This document shows positions 53,801 through 61,836 of a stretch of DNA of 64,000 nt, piece after piece. The first letter of the stretch is position 1, and the number at the start of each line of letters is the position of its first letter. The DNA is from JAMXLO01 sp035492535. Its GTDB lineage: Bacteria; Pseudomonadota; Alphaproteobacteria; Acetobacterales; Acetobacteraceae. The position numbers and the translations under genes are program-made. The stretch covers positions 40,223 to 104,222 of the forward strand of contig DATJJM010000053.1 of the NCBI GenBank assembly GCA_035492535.1. The letters are read 5' to 3'. The notes under the pieces are model-generated. The model was given only the letters and a program-made list of their open reading frames with translations. It did not search any database and was not told where the DNA came from.

Positions 53801-54693
53801 CTCCCGCCGCGTAAAGCAAACCGTGCCAGAATATTGGTGGCAAGCACACCGATGGTAATGAGCAGCGCGCCCACCCAGGCGAGCTGCACCCAATCCTCGA
53901 AGGCCGAACCGGCATACTGATAAATCGTGACCGGCAGGCTGGACATGGGTGTGGTCAAGCTGCCGAGGGCAGATGAGTTGCCCAGGCTGGTGAACAACAA
54001 GGGGGCTGTTTCGCCGGCGATGCGTGCCACCGCGAGCAGGACGCCGGTCACAATGCCGTCCATGGCAGCGCGATAACAGATCAAAACGATCATCTTCCAC
54101 TTCGGCGCTCCTAGGGCGACCGCGGCCTCACGCAGGCTGGGCGGGATGAGCTGGAGCATGTCCTCGGTGGTGCGCACCACGATCGGGATCACGATGACAG
54201 CGAGCGCAAGGCACCCCGCGATGCCGGAAAAGCCGCCGAACGGCTCGACGCAGATCTCGTAAATGAAAAGTCCGATCAGAATCGACGGTGCCGACAGCAG
54301 CACGTCGGACACGAAGCGGATGGCGTTGGCCAGGGCTGAATTACGCCCATATTCGGCAAGGTAGGTACCCACCATGAGCCCGATCGGTGTTCCGATGATC
54401 GTGCCGATGGATGTCTGGATCAATGTGCCGAGGATAGCGTTGAGCAGGCCGCCGTTCGAACCTGGCGGCTTTGTCACGCTGGTGAATATGTTGAGCGTCA
54501 GTCCGCTGCCACCCAGGTAGATCAGGGTGATCAGAATCGATGCGAGCAACACGAGACCGATCAGCGTGGCGAGCACACACAGCGCTTTGACAATGAGGTT
54601 CGTGCGATGCCGCCGGCGGCCGAGCGCTAGTGCGACCCTTTGGTTCTTGGCTGGTCCCGGAACGGTTCCGGCAGCTGCCGTGGTAGCGCTCAT
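53797..54693 (-). CDS. pstA: Phosphate ABC transporter permease PstA
   Basis: PstA has 298 residues with about six membrane helices. The EAA loop for PstB docking is REAAVALGAPKWKMIVLICYRAA. SAPSILIGLFIY and GVLLAVARIAGETAPLLFT are typical PstA stretches. It is one base from pstC and overlaps pstB by four. Confidence 0.95.
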   Translation of the reverse strand: MSATTAAAGTVPGPAKNQRVALALGRRRHRTNLIVKALCVLATLIGLVLLASILITLIYLGGSGLTLNIFTSVTKPPGSNGGLLNAILGTLIQTSIGTIIGTPIGLMVGTYLAEYGRNSALANAIRFVSDVLLSAPSILIGLFIYEICVEPFGGFSGIAGCLALAVIVIPIVVRTTEDMLQLIPPSLREAAVALGAPKWKMIVLICYRAAMDGIVTGVLLAVARIAGETAPLLFTSLGNSSALGSLTTPMSSLPVTIYQYAGSAFEDWVQLAWVGALLITIGVLATNILARFALRGGR

Positions 54694-54694
54694 C

Positions 54695-55657
54695 TTATGC
54701 CTTCAGTCGTGGCCGCAGCAGGTAGCGCGAAATCGCCAGCACGATGAATGAGATGACGAACAGGATGAACCCAAGTGCCAGCAGCGAGGCAAGTTTCAGG
54801 CTGCCGGCAGGACTTTCCGGAAATTCGAGCGCGACGATCGATGCAATTGTATTGCCGGAACCGAACAGGCTGGTGGAGATGCGATCGGCGTTACCGATGA
54901 CGAACGTCACCGCCATTGTCTCGCCAAGCGCGCGGCCAAGCCCCAGCATGATGCCTCCCACAACCGACACGCGTGTATACGGCAGCACGATCGAGCGCAT
55001 CACTTCCCAGGTGGTGCAGCCCACGCCGTAAGCCGACTCCTTGAAGACTGCTGGAACGGTGTCGAACACATCGCGCATGGTGGCCGAGATGAAGGGGATG
55101 ATCATCACCGCCAGGATCAAAGCCGCGGTAAACAGCCCGGTGCCGAATGGTGGACCGCCGAACAGGTCCTGGAGTACCGGAATGCCATCGAACGCATCGA
55201 TCAGCGTCGGCTCGACATGTTGCGACATGATCGGGACGATGATGAAGAAGCCCCACATGCCGTAGATGATGGAGGGAACCGCCGCGAGCAGCTCAACCGC
55301 CGTGCCGACTGGCCGGCGCATCCAGTTGGGGGCAAGCTCGGTCAGGAAGAACGCGATGCCGAATGCGAGCGGCACCGCGAAGACCAGTGCCATTACCGAG
55401 GTCAGCACCGTGCCGTATACCGATACGGCGGCGCCGAAAACCTGGCGCACCGGGTCCCATGCGGTCGATGTCAGAAAGCCGAACCCGAACGCGCGGAAGG
55501 CCGGCATGCCGCCAAAGAACAGCGAAAGGATGATGCTGCCCAGTAGCAGCAAGACAAAGAAGCCGGCGGCAAACGCCAGACCGGCAAAGATCGGATCGCC
55601 GATGCCAATGCGCCGGCGTCCGGCACTGCTCATGGGATAGGCGGCTGCTTGCTGCAC
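54695..55657 (-). CDS. pstC: Phosphate ABC transporter permease PstC
   Basis: PstC has 320 residues with about six membrane helices. LAAVPSIIYGMWGFFII, KESAYGVGCTTWEVMRSIVLPYTR (EAA loop) and GLGRALGETMAVTFVIGN are the PstC signatures. The GTG at 55657 is the longest start; an ATG at 55633 (MSSAGRRR) is also possible. It follows pstS by 66 bases. Confidence 0.95.
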   Translation of the reverse strand: MQQAAAYPMSSAGRRRIGIGDPIFAGLAFAAGFFVLLLLGSIILSLFFGGMPAFRAFGFGFLTSTAWDPVRQVFGAAVSVYGTVLTSVMALVFAVPLAFGIAFFLTELAPNWMRRPVGTAVELLAAVPSIIYGMWGFFIIVPIMSQHVEPTLIDAFDGIPVLQDLFGGPPFGTGLFTAALILAVMIIPFISATMRDVFDTVPAVFKESAYGVGCTTWEVMRSIVLPYTRVSVVGGIMLGLGRALGETMAVTFVIGNADRISTSLFGSGNTIASIVALEFPESPAGSLKLASLLALGFILFVISFIVLAISRYLLRPRLKA

Positions 55658-55723
55658 GTTGCTTGAAATCCTGCGAAGTGATGCGGTGGGGCTGGCTGGA
55701 ATCTCCGGCCACGCCCCAAGTTG

Positions 55724-56752
55724 TTACATCGTGCCCGGAACTTCTTTCCACGCAGCGCGAATCGCATTGTGCACGCTATCCGGCAGCGGGATATAAAGAA
55801 GCTGCTTCGCGATGTCATCGCCGTGAGTGAAGCCCCAGTCGAAGAACTTCTTTACGGCGGCACTTTGGTTCGGGTCCTTCGGATCGGTGGGCAGCAGCAC
55901 GAAGGTCGCCGACTCGATCGGCCAGCTTGCATCGCCCGGTTCGTTGTTCAGATCGATCGCGAAGTTCTGCACGCTGGTCCAGTCAGCATTGCTGGCCGCC
56001 GCCTGGAACGCGGCCATGGTCGGCGCAACATACTTGCCCGCCTTGTTCAGCAACAGTGTGGTGGTGAGCTTGTTCTGCTCCGCGTAGGCGCTTTCGTCAT
56101 AGCCTATGCCGCCTTTGATCTGTTGCACGGTGCCAGCAACGCCATCACTGCCTTTGGCGCCGGCGCCGACCGGCCAGCTCACACTGGTGGACGAGCCGAC
56201 CTTGGACTTCCACTCAGCGCTTTGAATGCTGAGATAGTCGGTGAACACGTAGGTTGTACCGGAACCGTCGGCGCGATGCACGGGAGCGATGGCGAGGTTC
56301 GGTAGCTTCAGGTCAGGATTGATTGACGTGATCGACTCGTCATTCCACTTGGTGATCTTGCCGAGATAAATGTCGGCAAGAATCGGTCCGGTCAGCTTCA
56401 ACTGGTTCGCATTGATGCCCGGGATGTTGATGATGATGTCAATGCCGCCGACCACGGTCGGGAACTGCATCAGCTTGTGCGCAGTCAGGTCTGCGCTTTT
56501 CATCGGCATGTCGGAGGCACCGAAGTCAACGGTGCGGTTGTTGATCTGGTTGATGCCGGCACCAGAGCCGATCGCTTGGTAATTCAGCTTGATGTTGGTG
56601 GCGCCGCTCGCCGCTTCCGCCCACTTGGTGTAGATTGGTGCCGCGAATGTGGACCCTGCGCCGGTGAGCTGCGTCTGTGCGTGGCTGGGTGCGGCAAGGC
56701 CAGCAAGGCCGAGAAGCAAAGTGCCACCGAGAAGATGTTTGCGATTTTTCAT
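55724..56752 (-). CDS. pstS: Phosphate-binding periplasmic protein PstS
   Basis: PstS has 342 residues and a signal peptide at 1-25 (ending PSHA). The mature N terminus QLTGAGSTFAAPIYTKWAEA and the GSGAGINQINNRTVDFGASDMP and RADGSGTTYVFTDYLS phosphate-contact segments are the family hallmarks. It heads the pst operon and is probably induced by low phosphate through PhoB. Confidence 0.96.
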   Translation of the reverse strand: MKNRKHLLGGTLLLGLAGLAAPSHAQTQLTGAGSTFAAPIYTKWAEAASGATNIKLNYQAIGSGAGINQINNRTVDFGASDMPMKSADLTAHKLMQFPTVVGGIDIIINIPGINANQLKLTGPILADIYLGKITKWNDESITSINPDLKLPNLAIAPVHRADGSGTTYVFTDYLSIQSAEWKSKVGSSTSVSWPVGAGAKGSDGVAGTVQQIKGGIGYDESAYAEQNKLTTTLLLNKAGKYVAPTMAAFQAAASNADWTSVQNFAIDLNNEPGDASWPIESATFVLLPTDPKDPNQSAAVKKFFDWGFTHGDDIAKQLLYIPLPDSVHNAIRAAWKEVPGTM

Positions 56753-57128
56753 ACCCTGAACCCCGTCAATGTTTGGCCGGCAGTTACAAGGGGGAAGTGA
56801 CAGACCATAGCTGACGAGCGACAGTCAAGGCCTCGGCGGCCCAAATATTGTTGAGGGATTGTAGAGGGGTGTGCCGCGCTATTACTGGTGGACGACCGCA
56901 ATCTCCACCTTTGTCAGCTCGCGGGGCGTGCCAACAACTTGATCACATGTCTATGCATGAACCATAAACCTCGTCGGTGAAGGCAATATTGCAGTTCTGT
57001 GAAGGTTTTGTGACATACGCAGACGAACAATCCGCCGTCGCAGGCGGGCGATCGAGGCATGCTGGCCGACGGCGCCACATTACGGCAGCATCGCTGCTCC
57101 ACCAATCAGACGGGATCTCCACCGCCTC
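56753..57128. other. Divergent intergenic region between pstS and the M20 hydrolase
   Basis: No gene is seen. It carries the leader of pstS on one side and of the M20 gene on the other. A candidate PhoB site lies at 56797-56824 (separate entry). The rest shows no repeats or obvious sigma-70 boxes that I would defend. Confidence 0.4.
56797..56824 (-). promoter_or_regulatory. Candidate PhoB-binding (pho box-like) site upstream of pstS
   Basis: On the minus strand the segment holds CTGTCGC (56824-56818) and CTGTCAC (56803-56797), with a related CGTCAGC between them. This resembles the CTGTCA half-sites of pho boxes, which recur at 11-bp steps, although the outer pair is 21 rather than 22 bp apart. 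It lies 45-72 bases upstream of the pstS ATG, a fitting place for PhoB activation. Confidence 0.45.
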
Positions 57129-58328
57129 ATGACAACATCTATCGACGGCGACCGGCTGCTTCGCGATCTCTACGCACTGCGCAAGTTCGGCGAGTACAAG
57201 ACCGGCGTGCATCGGCCGACCTATTCGCCGGAGGATATGGCATCCCGGCACTGGCTGGCTGACCGCATGCGTGATGCGGGCTTGCAGCCGGAAATCGACG
57301 GCATCGGAAACGTGATCGGCCGCGCGCCCGGCGATGGACCAAAGCTGCTGCTTGGCAGCCACGTCGAGACTCAACCTCACGCTGGATGGCTCGATGGCGC
57401 ACTGGGCGTCATGTACGGCGTGGAGGTGGCACGCGCGCTCGGCGCCGGTATCGACGTCGCGGCGTGGGCGGACGAAGAGGGCCATTTCGGTTCATTTATC
57501 GGCAGCCGTTCCTTCTGCGGGCTTCTGCCGGCAACCGAAATCGATGCTGCCTGCAGCCGATCGGGCCTGTCGTTGCGCGATGCGCTGGCAGAAGCAGGAT
57601 TAGCCGGGCGTCCGCGCGCCGGTGTCGATCCCGCGCGGTATCGCGGCTACATGGAGGCCCACATCGAGCAGGGCGCCGAACTCGAGGACACCGGCAAGCG
57701 TATCGGCGTCGTCACCGCGATCGTCGGCAGCCACCGCTTCCGGATCGACTTCAAGGGCGTGCAGAACCACGCGGGAACGACCCGGATGGCGATCCGCAAG
57801 GATGCCGGTGTCGCGCTGGTGAACCTGGCTGTGGCGATCTACCGGCGGTTTCCGGAGATCGCCGGTCCCCGCACCGTGTGGACCACGGGGCGGATCACGC
57901 TGGATCCGGGTGCTCCCAGCATTGTGCCGGGACATGCCGAGATGCTGTTCCAGTTTCGCGATACCGATCCTGCCATGCTGGCGAAGCTGGAGGCAGAGCT
58001 CGATACGTTGGTTGCGGAGGCCACGCGTGGTCCGTGCAGCGTGACGATCGCGGAACGGGGGCGCTCGACGCCGCAGATAATGGATGCGGGCTTCCAGGAT
58101 GCATTGGAACGTGCGGCTGAACGCCACGCGCCCGGTCTGCATGTGCGCATGCCGAGCGGCGCGGGGCATGATGCGCAAATCCTGGCGGAACGCATGAAGT
58201 CTGCGATGCTGTTCGTGCCGTCGATTGGCGGCATCAGCCATCACTACGCGGAGAATACCAAGGACGATGACATCGTGCTTGGCTGCCAGGTACTCGCAGA
58301 CGCGGCGGCGGAAATCCTGTCAGCCTAG
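57129..58328 (+). CDS. M20-family amidohydrolase (N-carbamoyl-L-amino-acid hydrolase/allantoate amidohydrolase-like)
   Basis: The protein has 399 residues. Metal ligands are H78 (GSHVETQ), D89 (WLDGALG), E116-E117 (ADEEGHFG), plus a conserved HIEQG. This set defines the hydantoinase/carbamoylase branch of peptidase family M20, acting on N-carbamoyl amino acids, ureidoglycolate or allantoate. It overlaps the convergent ChaB gene by 4 bases (CTAG). Confidence 0.88.
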   Translation: MTTSIDGDRLLRDLYALRKFGEYKTGVHRPTYSPEDMASRHWLADRMRDAGLQPEIDGIGNVIGRAPGDGPKLLLGSHVETQPHAGWLDGALGVMYGVEVARALGAGIDVAAWADEEGHFGSFIGSRSFCGLLPATEIDAACSRSGLSLRDALAEAGLAGRPRAGVDPARYRGYMEAHIEQGAELEDTGKRIGVVTAIVGSHRFRIDFKGVQNHAGTTRMAIRKDAGVALVNLAVAIYRRFPEIAGPRTVWTTGRITLDPGAPSIVPGHAEMLFQFRDTDPAMLAKLEAELDTLVAEATRGPCSVTIAERGRSTPQIMDAGFQDALERAAERHAPGLHVRMPSGAGHDAQILAERMKSAMLFVPSIGGISHHYAENTKDDDIVLGCQVLADAAAEILSA

Positions 58329-58528
58329 GCACTGTTGCGCACCCACCTGTCGCCGCGCTTGTGATAGCTGCGTTTAACCGCCGCCCAGGCGACGCGGAAG
58401 CAACGTTCTTCGTCGCCGCCATACTCATCCCACGCATGATTGAACGCTTCCCGGAAGATATCCTGCGCGTGGGACGGAAGATGATCGGCGACCGCCGCCG
58501 GCAGTTCGTCATTTGCTGCGTACGGCAT
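58325..58528 (-). CDS. chaB: ChaB family protein
   Basis: The protein has 67 residues: MPYAANDELPAAV, then LPSHAQDIFREAFNHAWDEY, and RVAWAAVKRSYHKRGDRW. All three blocks match ChaB, a small protein once linked to cation transport and found widely beside unrelated genes. ATG 58528 has GGGGA upstream; a TTG at 58534 is weaker. Its function is unknown. Confidence 0.87.
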   Translation of the reverse strand: MPYAANDELPAAVADHLPSHAQDIFREAFNHAWDEYGGDEERCFRVAWAAVKRSYHKRGDRWVRNSA

Positions 58529-58609
58529 GGGCAATCCCCATTGCGTTGACCATGATCACCCGATGCACATAGCTTTCCTGCCGGCAACAACAAGCATTGG
58601 CATCATCAC

Positions 58610-59614
58610 ATGAACGATTTTGCCGGGAGGATCGCGGTGGTGACCGGCGGCGGCACCGGCATGGGCCGCGAACTGGTGCGCCAACTGGTCGCCGAAGGCT
58701 GCAACGTCGCCATGTGCGACGTATCGGCCAGTGCGATGGCGGAAACCCAGCTTCTATGCGAAGCGCAGCGCCTGCCGCAGGGACTGCGCCTTACGTCGCA
58801 TCTTGCCGACGTTTCGGACGCGGCCCAGGTGGAGCGTTTCCGCGACGAGGTGGAGGAGCGGCAGCAGACCGATCGCATCCATCTGCTGTTCAACAACGCA
58901 GGCATCGGCGGTGGCGGGAGTATGATCGCCAACAGCCGGGAGGAATGGGAGCGCACCTTCAACATCTGTTGGGGCGGTGTGTATCTTTGCACACGGACCT
59001 TCCTGCCGATGATGCTGCGAGCGGATGCGGCGCATATCGTCAACACCAGCAGCGTCAACGGCTTCTGGGCATCTGTTGGACCGCGCGTGTCGCACACCGC
59101 GTATTGTGCCGCCAAATTCGCAGTGAAGGGGTTCACCGAGGCGCTGATGACCGATCTGCGTTTGCATGCGCCGCACATCAAATGCTCCGTCGTCATGCCG
59201 GGACATATCGGCACATCGATCGTGGCGAATTCCCGCAAGATCCACAGCGGCACGGATTCCGACAGCCTGTCCGCAGCGGAAATTGCCCAGGCGCGCCAAC
59301 GCGCCGCGGCGGGCGGACTGGAGGTGACGAGCATGTCGGACGCAGATATTCAGAACATGGTGCTGGAACGCGCGCGGCAGTTTCTTGAGGATGCTCCGAC
59401 CACCGCGGCCGACGCGGCAACCATCATCCTGAATGGGGTGAAGGCGGGACGCTGGCGGATCCTGGTGGGACATGACGCGCATCGCATCGACGAGCTTGTC
59501 CGGCAGTCGCCAGAGCAGGCCTACGAACTGGATTTCTTCGAAGCATTCGCAGGCGAAGTGGGCTGGCGGCTCGGCACGCCCACGGCGCCGAAGCCCGCCA
59601 GCCCAGCCAGCTAA
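58610..59614 (+). CDS. Short-chain dehydrogenase/reductase
   Basis: The protein has 334 residues, long for an SDR. The dinucleotide motif is VVTGGGTGMGREL, NNAGIGG follows, and the catalytic Y-x3-K is AYCAAK after INTSS-like IVNTSSVNG. NAD(P)-dependent oxidation of a hydroxyl is expected; substrate unknown. The last 60-70 residues are an extension with alternating acidic residues. It ends in a four-base convergent overlap with the beta-lactamase-like gene. Confidence 0.87.
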   Translation: MNDFAGRIAVVTGGGTGMGRELVRQLVAEGCNVAMCDVSASAMAETQLLCEAQRLPQGLRLTSHLADVSDAAQVERFRDEVEERQQTDRIHLLFNNAGIGGGGSMIANSREEWERTFNICWGGVYLCTRTFLPMMLRADAAHIVNTSSVNGFWASVGPRVSHTAYCAAKFAVKGFTEALMTDLRLHAPHIKCSVVMPGHIGTSIVANSRKIHSGTDSDSLSAAEIAQARQRAAAGGLEVTSMSDADIQNMVLERARQFLEDAPTTAADAATIILNGVKAGRWRILVGHDAHRIDELVRQSPEQAYELDFFEAFAGEVGWRLGTPTAPKPASPAS

Positions 59615-60723
59615 TCGATCGCCGCGTGTACCAGGTTCGCCACGCGATCCAGGCGTGCAGAGTGCCAGGGGTCCGGAGACACGTAGTTCGTCAGATAAGT
59701 GAACGACACGCCGCTCGCCGGATCGGCCCAGGAGTACGAAGACCCCACGCCGCCGTGACCGAAGGTGTCTGGCGCCCCGAGCGTGCCCAGGCCGCGGATA
59801 CGATCACTCTCGCCGCGCACGTGCGGTCCGAGGCCGCGATGCATCGGGATGTCGCTCATTTGCGCATCCGGCCGTTCGCCGGTGTGGTTGCGCGTCACGT
59901 AGGCAACCAGCCGCGGCGAGAACAGCCGCACATTGCCGAGCCGCCCATTGCCCAGCAGCATCTGATAGAACGCTGCCATGCCGCGCGCCGTGGCGAAGCC
60001 GCCGCCACTGGGAAGCCCGGCGGCGCGGAACTCGGGCGAATTGTCACGCGGTTCCGGCGCGTATGTATCCGCGCAGCGTGACTGGATCTGTGTAGGCACG
60101 CCTACGTATATATCGTTGTCCAGACCCAGCGGCTCGATCACCCGCTCGCGGATCACATCGCGATAGTCCTGGCCGGTGACCGCCTCGATCACCATGGCCT
60201 GCACCAGATGCGCGGCCTGGCCGTGGTATTGCAGCTTCGATCCCGGCGTCCAATCCAGCGCGAAGTCGGAGACCTCAGCGCGCATGCGGGCATGGTCGGA
60301 CCACGTGGCTTTCGTGACGTTGTTGGAGGGAAAGCCACCCTGATGCGTCATCACCTGCTGCAGCGTGATGTCGGCCTTGCCCCGGCAGGCGAACTCCGGC
60401 AGGTGGTCGGAGACCTTGTCCATGAAGGACAGCTTCCCCTCTTCCACCAGCGTCCACACAGCGGAGCTGGTCAGCACCTTGGTCTGGCTGAACAGCAGGA
60501 AGAGATTGTCATTGGTGGCGGGCACGCGTGTCGGCTCGACCTTCGCATCGCCATAGGTGCGGAACAGCGCAAGCTGGCCGTGGCGAGCAAGCGCGATCTG
60601 CGCGCCGGGATAGCGGCCTTCGTCGATGTGCTGCTTGATCAGCCGGTCGAGATGGTCCAGCGGTTTGGCGGCAAAGCCGAGACTGGCGGGATTGCTGGAC
60701 GGCAACGGATATTCGCTGGGCAT
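59611..60723 (-). CDS. Serine hydrolase, class C beta-lactamase family (EstB-like)
   Basis: The protein has 370 residues and no signal peptide. The nucleophile motif is SQTK at 79-82 (S-x-x-K). The second motif reads QYHGQA instead of Y-x-N, and HGGVGSSY near the end may replace the KTG motif. This mix is typical of esterase-type members such as EstB rather than true beta-lactamases. The cytoplasmic location also argues against resistance. Neighbouring catabolic genes suggest ester or lactone hydrolysis. Confidence 0.83.
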   Translation of the reverse strand: MPSEYPLPSSNPASLGFAAKPLDHLDRLIKQHIDEGRYPGAQIALARHGQLALFRTYGDAKVEPTRVPATNDNLFLLFSQTKVLTSSAVWTLVEEGKLSFMDKVSDHLPEFACRGKADITLQQVMTHQGGFPSNNVTKATWSDHARMRAEVSDFALDWTPGSKLQYHGQAAHLVQAMVIEAVTGQDYRDVIRERVIEPLGLDNDIYVGVPTQIQSRCADTYAPEPRDNSPEFRAAGLPSGGGFATARGMAAFYQMLLGNGRLGNVRLFSPRLVAYVTRNHTGERPDAQMSDIPMHRGLGPHVRGESDRIRGLGTLGAPDTFGHGGVGSSYSWADPASGVSFTYLTNYVSPDPWHSARLDRVANLVHAAID

Positions 60724-60925
60724 GACGCTTCTCCGGTGAAGGGGCGGGAATGCTAACTCGCTTCGATCGCCGGTGCCCAGCCGTCCTCCGCTGTTGCCGG
60801 CAGCAGCTCCCTGGGCGCGTGGTCCCGCTCCTCACCGTTGGTGATCAGCCGCTTGCTGTCCGGGGGAGGATCGGGTCTCATCTGCCGCAGGAACCATCAA
60901 TGATAACGGGAGGATGACGGCGCAC

Positions 60926-61825
60926 ATGGCAGTCATCGGCTTTATCGGTCTTGGCAACATGGGTGCGCCAATGGCGGCCAACCTTGTGAAGGCCGGCCAT
61001 CGTGTCACCGGCTACGACGTCAGCGCCGGTGCGTTGCAGGCATTGGCGTCTGCTGGTGTGCTGCCGGCCGGCAGCGCGGCAGAGGCCGCGCGCGGCGCGG
61101 ATGTGGTCATCACCATGTTGCCGGCGGGTGAGCACGTGCGCGAGGTCTGGTTGCATCAAGGCGGCCTGATCGATGTGGTGAAGGGGACCGGCCCGCTGCT
61201 GATCGATTGCTCGACCATCGATGTGGAGAGCGCTCGTACGGTCACCGAGGCGGCGCGCGTTGCCGGGCTTGAGATGCTGGATGCCCCCGTCTCCGGTGGT
61301 GTCGGCGGTGCAACAGCGGCGTCGCTGACCTTCATGGTCGGCGGCAGCGAGGCTGCGTTCGCGCGCGGGCTGCCGTTATTGCAGGCGATGGGGAAGAACA
61401 TCGTGCTTGCCGGCGGCCCGGGGGCAGGCCAGGCGGCCAAGATCTGCAACAACATGATGCTGGCCATCAACATGGTTGGCGTGTCGGAAGGCTTCTTGCT
61501 CGCGCGCAAGCTCGGGCTGGATTGGGACAAGCTGTTCCAGATCGCATCGACGTCCTCCGGGCAATCCTGGGCGCTGTCGAATTACTGTCCGGCGCCAGGG
61601 CCCGTGCCGGCCGCGCCATCGAACCGTGATTACGCGGCGGGCTTCATGGCGGCGCTCATGCTGAAAGACGTGAAGCTGTCGCAGGCCGCGGCCGATGCAG
61701 TCGGCTCGCCCACGCCGCTCGCGACGCTCGCGATGTCGTTCTACCAGTCGGTGGTGGATGCCGGTGACGGAGGCAAGGACTTTTCGGTAGTGTTCCGTTG
61801 GCTGGAAACGCAACAACGACAATAA
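60926..61825 (+). CDS. NAD(P)-dependent beta-hydroxyacid dehydrogenase (3-hydroxyisobutyrate-type)
   Basis: The protein has 299 residues. GFIGLGNMGAPMAANL is the Rossmann motif, DAPVSGGVGGA the substrate loop, KICNNMML has the catalytic Lys, and the C-terminal helical domain follows. It oxidises 3-hydroxyisobutyrate or a related beta-hydroxyacid. ATG 60926 was chosen; an ATG at 60914 adds four residues but lies flush against the ribosome site GGGAGG. It is probably in one operon with the acyl-CoA ligase. Confidence 0.88.
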   Translation: MAVIGFIGLGNMGAPMAANLVKAGHRVTGYDVSAGALQALASAGVLPAGSAAEAARGADVVITMLPAGEHVREVWLHQGGLIDVVKGTGPLLIDCSTIDVESARTVTEAARVAGLEMLDAPVSGGVGGATAASLTFMVGGSEAAFARGLPLLQAMGKNIVLAGGPGAGQAAKICNNMMLAINMVGVSEGFLLARKLGLDWDKLFQIASTSSGQSWALSNYCPAPGPVPAAPSNRDYAAGFMAALMLKDVKLSQAAADAVGSPTPLATLAMSFYQSVVDAGDGGKDFSVVFRWLETQQRQ

Positions 61826-61836
61826 CGGGGGCGATC

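Noticed and set aside
59611..60723. Beta-lactamase resistance gene
   Set aside because: It lacks a signal peptide and the Y-x-N motif, and neighbours are catabolic, so an esterase-type member is likelier.
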